From positions 534,619 to 598,618 of the forward strand of contig NW_006920874.1 of the NCBI RefSeq assembly GCF_000417875.1: a DNA stretch of 64,000 bases, written 5' to 3'. The first letter of the stretch is position 1, and each line of letters begins with the position of its first letter. Below the pieces are notes generated by a model that saw only the letters and a list, made by a program, of their open reading frames with translations, did no database searches and had not been told where the DNA came from. The position numbers and the translations under genes were made by a program. This DNA is from Pseudozyma flocculosa PF-1. Its lineage: Eukaryota > Basidiomycota > Ustilaginomycetes > Ustilaginales > Ustilaginaceae. Positions 23,301-31,949 of this stretch are shown one piece after another.

Positions 23301-23462
23301 GGATGCGAGGCGTGCTAGCCTCGGGACGGTGCGGCTGGGAGCGGGTGTGTAGGCCTCGGCGTGCCGCGTGGCAGCGACCAGGGATGGCGATGGGCGGGCG
23401 CGAAGGTGTAGCAGCACGCTCGAGCGGGGCGGCGGGCATCGAAAGGGTGGCGGTCGAAACAT
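20331..23462 (-). CDS. Mitochondrial UbiB/ABC1-family kinase-like protein (Cqd2/Mcp2, ADCK1 type)
   Basis: Atypical kinase-fold protein of the mitochondrial inner membrane; yeast relatives Cqd1/Cqd2 affect coenzyme Q distribution and lipid homeostasis. Nine exons in gene order: 23462-23068, 22974-22879, 22774-22366, 22247-22147, 22040-21846, 21545-21338, 21192-21064, 20961-20531, 20379-20331; about 670 aa. An Arg/Ser-rich presequence precedes one hydrophobic segment (TTLLLLSIATGVGYIID). UbiB signatures: KLGQ (167-170), the Ala-rich loop VAAASVAQVH (AAAS 226-229), VAVKVQRP (Lys256), ExxxxxHELENS, the catalytic loop QADGHPSN (Asp395, Asn400) and LIDHGLY (Asp420). The catalytic loop deviates from the usual DPHPGN. 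The intron between Ser399 and Asn400 contains the assembly gap. Confidence 0.85.
21556..21724. other. Assembly gap (20 N, 21652-21671) flanked by poly-G runs
   Basis: Twenty Ns inside the intron between exons 5 and 6 of the UbiB-like gene. A run of 17 G lies at 21556-21572 and 14 G at 21711-21724, with CGCGCGAGCGCGCG-type sequence at the gap edge. The gap length is probably nominal. It does not interrupt coding sequence, because the catalytic-loop codons join across the intron. Confidence 0.9.
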
Positions 23463-24480
23463 GGTGGCGGGCAGAGATGGAGCGGGGGGGCTCGAGGAGG
23501 CGTGCTGGCGTGTAGCACTGGAGCGGCGCTGCCAACGACCTCGAGATGGAGCTGGGGGAGCAAAAGAGGGTGATGCAGACGGCGGCGGCTGAAGTGGATG
23601 CTATCGGATGGGCCGGGAGATGGGGAAGAGGATGAGGTCGACGACTACGACGACGGCGACGACGAGACTACACCGAGTCGAGGGTCCAGAAGAGGAGCCG
23701 CCCGCGGAGCTGCCGCGCCTGCCGGCCTGCCTGCGCAAGCTGACAGAGCACCCTCCCCAACCTCCACATCCACCCAGCCGGGCCGGCAGGCAGGCTGAAA
23801 GCGTCGTCCGTCTGCCATGGCCCCTACACGCGTCGCCGTCGTCGTCGTCGTCGATCCTGGCCCCTGCCAAGCCTGCCATCCACGCTCATGGTTCAGCCGC
23901 CGTCGTCGTCTTCCTGGACTTGCGCTGCTACGGCCATTCCGCCACCGCCATGTCCCGTCGACGTGCCTGCTTCCTCTCCCCAAGCCTCGCGGGCACCACC
24001 GAGCGGGCCGGAGTCCTCGTCTTTTCCATCGCAATTAACCGCGTCTTTTCCGTGCCGCCTCTCGTCTCGTCACCCTTTCGCCGCCTCTCCGTCTGCCCCG
24101 ACCAAGCAGCCCGTCGGTCAGTCAATACCGCCGGGCCGTACGTGCTCGTCCTGCCTCGACCACCCCGTCCCATAAACCTCTTCCATCTCTCTCGACACCC
24201 ACCACGCCGCCCAGCCCCAGCCTCCGACGCGCGCAACACAGGGCAGAGGATCGTTTTAGGTGCGGAATCAATTGCAGCATGTGCCAGCTATTTTGGGGTG
24301 TGTGCGTGGTGGCGATGCCAGGGGTGCGCGGGCGAGGCACCCGCGCAGTATGTGCATAAGGTCAGGTACAGACGCCCATAGAGGAGGTCGTGACGCGTAG
24401 GATTGACACGGAGGGCGAAGGTGTGACTAGGACGAGGGCGAGGGCGGCAAGGGGGAGGGAAATAGCATGCGACAGTGTTT
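23463..24480. other. Intergenic between UbiB-like gene and RPS8
   Basis: 5' flank of the UbiB-like gene and 3' flank of RPS8 (both minus strand). It holds GAC/CGT trinucleotide patches (23638-23665, 23830-23850) and a perfect 8-bp hairpin at 24325-24347. Open frames here look compositionally driven. Confidence 0.5.
24325..24347 (-). terminator. GC-rich hairpin downstream of RPS8
   Basis: Perfect inverted repeat TGCGCGGG / CCCGCGCA with a 7-nt loop, about 135 nt past the RPS8 stop codon. It could sit in the 3' UTR or near the transcript end; function is inferred from position only. Confidence 0.3.
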
Positions 24481-25236
24481 TTACTGCTTCTTGGCCTTCA
24501 GCCTCCTGATGTAGAACTCGAGCTCCTTGCCCTCGAGAATGTAGCCGTCGGCGCGGCCAGACTGGCCCGGTCGGCTCGAGATGGCGGCGTACAGGCGACC
24601 GGCACCGAACTGCTGCTCGACGAGCGGGTCGAGCTTGGCGTCCTTTCGTCGCGCCTCAAACTTCTTGACAACCGAGTTCGACTGCTTGGCAGGGTCCTGG
24701 TTGGCCTCGGCGGCACCCTGGCCAGCGGCGCGGCGCTTGGTCGTGACGGGCTTGCCGTAGTGCTTCTCGTAGGCCTGGCGGAACGGCGTGGCGTCAACCT
24801 GGACGATGCAGCTCTTGACCAGCGTGTTGGTGCGGACAAGCTCGTTGTTCGAGGCGTTGTAGACGACGCCAAGGATACGCGTCTTGCCAGTGATGTGCTC
24901 AGAGCCCCAGGCGAAGTTGCCGCTGCGCGAGGGGAACGGGAAAGAGGCAGGAGGGAAGAGGGAGCGAGGATCGCGTCAGGTCGTCGGTTCCGTGCGGGCA
25001 GTCTGATAGAGCCCTCAGGGCAACATGGACAGGACCGGCACCGATGCTCACCTCTCGAGACGCAGGGCACGCTGCTTGACGTTGCCGCCGCGAACACGGA
25101 CCGAGTGGATCCTCTTGGCGCCGATACGGGTGTTGGCGGGCTGACGGCCGAGCTCGAACTTCCTCTTCTTGCGGTAGTGGGCGCGGCGAGCACCGGAGGC
25201 GGACCTCTTGTGACGGGAGTCACGTGTAATACCCAT
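24481..25236 (-). CDS. RPS8: 40S ribosomal protein S8 (eS8)
   Basis: Small-subunit ribosomal protein eS8. Coding exons 25236-25052 and 24922-24481 (intron GTGAGC...GCGCAG, phase 2) give 208 aa, the usual length. The N terminus [18 protein letters not shown], the joint [18 protein letters not shown] and the C terminus [12 protein letters not shown] are nearly invariant family features. A CAG acceptor preceded by a pyrimidine tract sits seven bases upstream of the ATG (25244-25246), which suggests a further intron in the 5' UTR, common in fungal ribosomal protein genes. Confidence 0.97.
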
Positions 25237-26175
25237 GTTGAACCTGAGAACAGGGTGCGAAGAGGGGGAGAGGAGAGCGAAAGTCAGGGACCTTGTTTCG
25301 TGTGCCGGATGGGCGGAACCAGCATGAGCCGTGGATCGCAGGCGAGCGTCGGTCGGATTGGCGCATACACCGGCAGAGCAGCAAGCCGTCGTCGGCGCAG
25401 ACCAAGAAGCGGTGCGTGGAGAGGTGGATCGAGTAGCAGCAGCGGCAACGGCGCAAGATCGCGGTGTGGTCGACATGGGGGCGGAGGCGGACGATTGAGG
25501 GACCTCGGGGAGGTCGTCGTCGAATGCAGTCTGGCCGTGTAGATCGAGTCGACTCGCCCACGTCGTATCGTCGAGCGGCACATCATTGCCGCGATTGACC
25601 ACTCGGCAGGAAGGGCTCATCCAGCTGACCATCAGCGCAGGACGCCTTCAGCCTAGTCCCCGAAGCATCTTGTGAGGTCCCCAATGCTGCAAGTCTCCCT
25701 CGATCGCATAGCATTGACGCCTGCTCTGCCCTGTGACCAATCCATGCTCTGTCCCGTCCCCTCATCGCGCCCATCCTCTGGCCGACTCAGCGATATCCCC
25801 CTTTCTACCGGTGGAATTGTCGATCCGTGGACAAGTGCGAGGCGCCAGGTGACGCTGCTGGTCGTGCGAGGTTGATGGTGCACTGTGCCGCCGCTGCTGT
25901 GGTTGTCGGTCGGTGCCATCAGAGGACCTGCTGCTGCTCTGCCGGGTGGAACGCTGCGACGCCGGCCGTGGTGCTTTCCACGGCGATGCTGACTTTCTCT
26001 GCTGGTGTCGTCGCAGCCGTCTGTCGTGGGCGCGGTGGCGATGTCGATGTGGTGGATGGTGTACAGGTGTGCGCGATGAGAGGCGTGGCCGGCGATGCTT
26101 ACCTTGAACGTGATGTCTTGAGGGTGTTGGGGAAGGTGACCTTGGTGAGCAGAGAGGAAGGCTACCGACGTCCTC
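25237..26175 (-). promoter_or_regulatory. Probable RPS8 5' leader with long first intron (candidate 25244-26102)
   Basis: On the RPS8 strand an acceptor (CCCTGTTCTCAG) ends at 25244, just before GTTCAAC-ATG. The best matching donor upstream is CAAG|GTAAGC at 26103/26102, preceded by a pyrimidine-rich segment (CCTTCCTCTCTGCTCACC) like the 5'-terminal tract of ribosomal protein mRNAs. This would make an 859-nt leader intron. It is an inference from splice signals only; no snoRNA could be recognised in it. Confidence 0.4.
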
Positions 26176-28981
26176 GACGCCCCTTGGCCTGCGCTCGCTC
26201 GCGCTGCGCCCAGCTGGGCGGCGCGGCCAGCCTTGGCTGGCCTGGCGGGCTGCCCTCGCCAGCCCTCGCTCCCTATGCCTGGTGGGGCGCTCCGCGTGAG
26301 GCCCAGCTGCCGTCTGCCACCGCCTCGCCTCGCCTCCTGGCCTCGACCCCTTGGGCCAAACGGCTGCGGGCCTCGCTCGCCAACGCTGACCCGGGCCCTC
26401 GCTGCTGAAGCTGCAAATTTCCACGGCAGGTGCACGTGAGATCAGGCGGGGAGAGGAGCGGGCTGTCCGAAAGTGTCGACGAGCGTGGGAATTTTCGAAG
26501 CTGCGCAGAGAACCGTCTCGCGCGAGAAGAAACTTCCGGAGACGCGAAAGCCGGAACGCGGATCTGTCCCACGGCTGCTTGCTGTGGCCCGACCCGGACC
26601 CGACCCGTGACTCTGGCGCAGCCAGCTGGATGCCCGCCTGCCCCTTTGCGCGGCTGCCGGCGACATTCCGACGATCCAGGGTCCATTTGGCAGTGCGCAG
26701 GCAGGCGGCACCCCTTCGCGGCTCCTTGCCTCGTGCTCGTCGTCTGCTGCTCGCCGTCGACTTGCTCCTCTGTTCTCTGCCGTCCGCTTGCGCAGTTCTC
26801 GGTGGCCATGAGACCTTATCAGCAGACGGCCAGACACCGCGACGTCGGCGCTCCAACGGGGCCGAGGAGGCGTTTCGAAGCAGGTGTCGAGCCTCGCGCG
26901 ACGGGTCGACCGCCCTTGCTCCCATATCCTTGTCTCCTCGCCTGCGCGGCGGCGCCGCTGCGGCCTAGCCTAGTGGCATGCCTCGATATCCTTCGCCTGA
27001 CGGCAACAGACAGCATCTCTTCCACGTCCTGAGCTTCCGAAAGCTGCTGTCGACCAGGCCGCGGTGCGCGGCTACCCGAGCGTTCCTATCTCGACGAAGC
27101 GCCGGCAGGCCAGCTAGGAACGTGGTGGCCTGCCGTTTGCGAAGCGTAGACCGCACCGACGTGCCTGGTGACGACATCCAGACGGACGTTTTGTCGGGCT
27201 GCGACTCCTGTCGTGGCGCCAGGGGACTGCCTCTGAAAGGCGATGGCATCATGCCGACAACGACAGAAAGCGCGCGCTAAGCAAGGCTCGAGAGCAAAGA
27301 CGGACGCGTCCCAGCACCATGTTGCCTGCTGGCCGGCTCTCCAGCGACCCTGGTCGACATCCAAGCAGCGAATGGCGCCTCGACGGGACAGATTCGATGC
27401 TGCCACGGTGAGCGATGGAGCGTGTCTTTCGGCGCTCATCGAACATCGCCGTGACCCACGACGGACCGCGACGCTTCTACGCAGGTTCCACAGGGGCAAG
27501 CTCACACATACTAGAGCCTTAGGCCGTGCTTGGCCTCATGCGCGGACACAGAGGATTCGGTGGCGACTCGGCGAGTCCACACAGACGCCTTGATCTCTGT
27601 CCGATGTCAGTCCACACTCTTTGTCCGTCGGAGTGATGGCGGGCGGTAGCCAGAGTCTTGCGATCGCCCCTCTGCGGGTCCGTCGTGATTGTGCGCTCGT
27701 CGAGGGCGTGTTTGCTGCTTGGATCCCTCCCGTTGCATCCCCCCTACAGCCGGCCGGACCCTCTGCGCGGCGCAAGGATGTCAAAGAGTTCTGCATCAAG
27801 AGCGAGGTGGGTCTTTCGAAGGCTGCGTCTACAGCAGCATCTCCCCGGCTTGGTTGTGCTCACGACGCTTCGCTGTTCGCTCCCCGGCTGGCCTCTGCGT
27901 GCGCCCATTCTCGACGTCTTTGCCAGAGACGCCGAAAGGCCCTACGGGCGACCAAACCACCGGCATGAAAGGCGGCGGATGAGGTGTGCTGCGGGGGGCT
28001 GCGCCTGTCAACGCGAGGCGTGGATCCGCGCGCCCCTTTGCCTGCCGATCCTTGCTCGGCTGCAGCGCCAGGCAGCCTAAGGCGTGCGTACCCGACACCT
28101 CCTACCGGCCTCCTTTGCGCAGCGCGACGGCATCCCCCTTCGCCGTCGAACCACGCAGCCCCGCAGGCCAGCCCATGCCAGTGCGGCGCGGACAAAGCGC
28201 GAGCCCACGGTACGACGGTCGGTCCGCCACAAGCACCCTACTGGGGCTTCCCTTGCCCGCCGTGAAGACGCCCATGAAAGGGACCACCAGCGGCAGCAGC
28301 AGCGGCTTCTGCCACGCCAGCGTCGATCCAATCATCGCGATGCGAGGAGTGTCTCTGGCGGACCAGGGGGCTCCCCTTCTGCCCCAAACAGGAACAACGG
28401 ATGGCAAGCACAGGTACGCTGATGCTGAGGTCGTCGCCGTCGAGGGGACGCCATCGCTCCTCTCGCAGGTGATAGTTGTAACGTCGCAGCCTCGCGATCA
28501 TCTTGCTTCTCGCCCTCGCCCTCGCCATCACCATAATCGATACCACCTCCTCCTCCACCACCACCACCATCACTACCATCACTATCGTTAAATCGCCCAC
28601 CCTTGTCCTTGTCCGCTGTCGCGTCACTCGTTATCGCCATCTGGACCGGTGTCGCCATCGCCCGCGCCGACTGTTTGCCCCTCGCGCGCTCTCAATCACA
28701 CACACTCTCTCTGTCTTTCTCGATCCCACACCAGCAGCCGTGCTAGCACCTCTGACAGCCGTTCATTTCGCCTTTCGAGCGCTTTCGTATCCTTACCAAC
28801 GGATCCTCGCGCCGCCGCCACCGCCAACCGCCAACCGCCAGCGCCGAATCCCTTTGTGCGCGCGTCAGCCGTTACGTGTCAAGAGCAACCCGCACGCCCC
28901 CTCTCCCCCACCCGCACCTCATTGCGGTCCGCACCGCTTGCTAGTGGGGGCTACGTAGAACGCTCTGCGTGCTTGCCCGAG
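26176..28981. other. 2.8-kb stretch without a recognised gene
   Basis: Many open frames on both strands, all Arg/Ala/Pro/Ser-rich and without any recognised motif, so I treat them as GC-driven. The right end (about 28500-28980) carries CCACCA repeats, TATC and CT-rich tracts that look like the leader of the plus-strand orphan gene. The middle could hold promoter elements or non-coding RNA, but nothing specific is visible. Confidence 0.4.
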
Positions 28982-30802
28982 ATGCTCTCCCTCAGCTCGG
29001 CCCTGGGCCAGATGAAGGCCAACACGATGCAGTTCCTCAGCCCCGCCTCTTCTCCCGAACGCGCATCTGCCGCTCCGCCCAACAGCGGCGTCCGCTCTAC
29101 CACCACCGACGTCGACCCTCTGATTTCTTCGATACAGGACGACGCGGCCGCCCTCACCCCGCTCCCACGCTCCCAGTCGGCTTCTTCGATCTCGACGTCC
29201 ACACCGGCTCAGACAGACGTTTGTCGGCCCAGCACCACCACGCCGCGGCGCGCCACGGCACAGCTCACCAAGCTCCAGCAGCGCCTCCTCTACGACTCGG
29301 ATTCGGACTCGTCGCTCGACATCTCGTTTGACAGCCCCGGGTCTTCGGACAGCCACAGCAGCTGTCGCTCCTCGGGCTCCGACTACAGCGACCCTCCGTC
29401 GAGCGCAACGAGCAGCAGCGGTCGCGAATCCTGCCTTTCCAAGGGGCGCACCGACACCGGTAGCGCGAGCGGTGACGCCAAGACTGGCAGCACATCACGC
29501 CGGCCCCACCTGAGATCCTCGATCGCGGTGCAGAGGGTGCTCCTCGGCGGCAGGCACGGCACCGACTCGTCTCACTCGGGGCCTTCCTCATCGTCGTCGT
29601 CATCGGCCAGCTCATCGGCGCGGTCGAGCTACCGAAAGAGCCGCAGCAGCCAGGGCAGCAGCGCCGCAAAGAAGCACGGGGGCACCTTCCTGGCGGATCC
29701 CATTGATTTCCCACTGCCTCCGTCGTCACTCACGGCGCAGACCTCGAGTCGAGACTCGCTGCAGGGCGGCCGCCGCGACAGCAAGCCGAGGACATCCCGT
29801 CTCTACCTTTCGTCCTTTGACGAAGACGAGGAGGACGATACCCGCAGCGATCCAGACGCAGCCAGCGACGGTGAGGACGAGCCGGCGCAGGACATGAAGG
29901 CCTTCCTCAGAGGGCTGGGCAAGAAGCGGTCGCCTACGACGCTTGGCGGGGAGGGCCGCGGTCGAGGGCAAGTCGGACCGCCCGAGAGGTCTCGGACTGC
30001 ACTGCCCAGCTTGCCCGCGCCCGTCGAGAGCCCAACGAGCTACAAGTTCCTCGACAGAGATGCGGACAGCGGCCGGCCGCTCGCATCCCGAGAGGGTGGA
30101 CGGGGAACCGCGACGATGCCGGCAGCAGCAGCGACGACGACGATACGCACCACGTCGCCCTCGCCTGCCCTCTCGTCTTCGGCGACCATCTCGTCGGCGA
30201 CAGCTTCCGTCTCGACAGCACCGACCTCGCAGCCTCCTTCGCCCACGTACCGCAAGGACCTGCCTGCCTCGCCGTCCGGCAGCACGCTCCACGCATCGCC
30301 CTCGTCGTCGTCACTGTCGTCGTCGCTGTCGTCGTCGTCGCTTTCTGCATCCTCGCCGTCATCGCCGCGCGGCAACAAGATCCGACCGCTGCAGACGCTC
30401 CGGCAGCGCACGCAAACGGGCACGAGCATGCGCTACCTGCACTCGCAGCAACCGGCGGCCGCCCGGGAAGGGCATGGCGCCTGCGAGGGCGACGACGGCG
30501 CGGCGTCGTTTCTCGACCTGTCGACGTCTGCTACGGCGTCATTGAGGGGCTCAGCGACGACGCAGGCCGCGCCGCCCCCCACGCCGCCACCCAGACAGCC
30601 TCTGCTGCTACCGCCGGATCTCGAGAGGGACGTCGAGCAGCTCAAAAAGGACGCACGCTCCCTCATCGCGGATATACAGGCGCTCAGCTTCGGCATCGAG
30701 ACGCGCGACAACGAGTGGGAAAACACCGAGGTCACCTACCGCGGCACCTGGTCCGCCCTCGATGCCTTCTTCTGGCGGTCGTTGGAGTACGACGCCACGT
30801 AG
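28982..30802 (+). CDS. Ser-rich orphan protein with conserved-looking C-terminal helix
   Basis: Intronless 606-aa frame from its first ATG; not recognised. Residues 1-500 are low-complexity, with long Ser runs (SSSSSSSASSSARSS), Thr/Pro-rich stretches, an acidic patch (SSFDEDEEDD) and Arg-Ser dipeptides. The last about 80 residues differ in character: a Pro-rich linker, then a predicted coiled-coil helix (LERDVEQLKKDARSLIADIQ) and an aromatic tail with WENTEVTYRGTW and FFWRSLEYD. That tail is the part most likely to be conserved. Codon use (C/G third positions) and the absence of stops over 1.8 kb support it as real. A cytoskeletal or polarity scaffold is conceivable but unsupported. Confidence 0.65.
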   Translation: MLSLSSALGQMKANTMQFLSPASSPERASAAPPNSGVRSTTTDVDPLISSIQDDAAALTPLPRSQSASSISTSTPAQTDVCRPSTTTPRRATAQLTKLQQRLLYDSDSDSSLDISFDSPGSSDSHSSCRSSGSDYSDPPSSATSSSGRESCLSKGRTDTGSASGDAKTGSTSRRPHLRSSIAVQRVLLGGRHGTDSSHSGPSSSSSSSASSSARSSYRKSRSSQGSSAAKKHGGTFLADPIDFPLPPSSLTAQTSSRDSLQGGRRDSKPRTSRLYLSSFDEDEEDDTRSDPDAASDGEDEPAQDMKAFLRGLGKKRSPTTLGGEGRGRGQVGPPERSRTALPSLPAPVESPTSYKFLDRDADSGRPLASREGGRGTATMPAAAATTTIRTTSPSPALSSSATISSATASVSTAPTSQPPSPTYRKDLPASPSGSTLHASPSSSSLSSSLSSSSLSASSPSSPRGNKIRPLQTLRQRTQTGTSMRYLHSQQPAAAREGHGACEGDDGAASFLDLSTSATASLRGSATTQAAPPPTPPPRQPLLLPPDLERDVEQLKKDARSLIADIQALSFGIETRDNEWENTEVTYRGTWSALDAFFWRSLEYDAT

Positions 30803-31949
30803 TGTCGCGGCCGCGACGGGCGCCGACTGACTGCTTCAGCAGCGGAGACTTGCTTGTCCTGGACGACGAACATCGACTGCTGCGGCAAGGAGTCGGTGCT
30901 GCGTGAATTGAGCTTGTTCTTGCAGCCATTTGGGCCGTGCCGCGCCGTGCTTGCTTCAGCGGCTGCTTTGCTTGATCTCATTGATGCTGCGCTAGATCTC
31001 AGTGCTGCTATCCTTGACCTCACTGCTGCTATGATTGCACCAGCCGCTGCTGTACTTGCTTCAGCTGTTGCCCTTCTTGCTACAACAACAGTTGCTGCTG
31101 CGCTTGGCTTTGCTGCAGCAGTTGCAACACCTCTCATCCGGTCATGGCCTGCAGCGCGCGCAAGGGTACAAAGGCCCTCTGTGGCACAATGGTTGTGCCC
31201 TGTCAGCGATGTCACCATGTCCTCCTTGCTTGATGTCAAGAGTGCTGCTTCCAGGCACCTCGAGCAGGGAGCTGATGCATCATGGGCCGGGTGTTGAAGT
31301 CCAGCAGCGACTTGGTGTGGCCTCTGCCAATGAGCCCGATCGGCCACAATCAGGGGGGTGCCCCCGATTCACTTGTCAAGCCGTCGCGCTTTGCTGGCGA
31401 GCGTCGAGGCACTTTGGCCCGAGTGAGCTGGAACCCCACAAGCCTCGCCCCTCTTGTGTGCGCCAGCGAACCTTCGAGGCTGAAGCAGGCGGGCAGATGC
31501 AGATGGGCCCGGCTCAAGCAAGCAGGCACATGAGCGCAGGCACAGCCACGGCGCCGGCGCTCGGCCTGCCTGCGTCTGCCTGCCTGCCACATCACCCTGC
31601 GCCTTGTGCCCCCCCGCACCCCTCCAACTCACCACCATCATCGCCACCACCCGAATCCTCCCCTCCCGCCCCGCACAGTCGACTCTGCCTCTGCTCCACC
31701 CCTTCACTGGGTCCTGGACAGCCCCATTACGCCCGTACCCTCTGTTATACCCGCCGCTCGCCACATCACCCTTCGGCCTCGCCCGTTTCATCCTTCGCCA
31801 CCTCTCCGCCTTACCCTCCTCCCACTCTGCCCCTCCTTGGTCGTTGCACCTCCTTGATTCGACCTCGCTCTCGCGTTACGAACCCTCCCTTTCTCCGTCT
31901 CCTTCTGTCCTCTCCCTCTTTTCAATCACCGATAGCGCCGCTCGCCGCC
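30803..31949. other. Intergenic with minisatellite and bZIP-gene leader
   Basis: The left half is visibly lower in GC and holds a degenerate 21-nt repeat (30947-31135). From about 31600 to 31949 the plus strand is strongly pyrimidine-rich and is probably the 5' leader of the HAC1-like gene. The long open frame running into that gene has no ATG near the bZIP part before 31950. Confidence 0.5.
30947..31135. repeat. Degenerate 21-nt (seven-codon) tandem repeat, about nine units
   Basis: Splitting the sequence every 21 bases from 30947 lines up units such as TTGCTTGATCTCATTGATGCT, whose core keeps CTTG-CTCA-GCTGCT at fixed positions; the first six units are clear. Read on the plus strand each unit is a heptad such as ALDLSAA, ILDLTAA, MIAPAAA. 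Read on the minus strand it gives AALRSSA, ASMRSSK. Both strands are open through the array. Confidence 0.75.

Noticed and set aside
24923..25051. snoRNA in the RPS8 coding intron
   Set aside because: No C box (RTGATGA) or H/ACA pattern was seen in the 129 nt.
25762..26925. 387-codon minus-strand open frame
   Set aside because: Arg/Ser-rich, no motif, and overlapped by equally long frames on both strands.
31035..31949. N-terminal extension of the bZIP frame
   Set aside because: Pro/Ser/His-rich, without ATG, and with typical pyrimidine-rich leader composition; the ATG at 31950 has a strong context.
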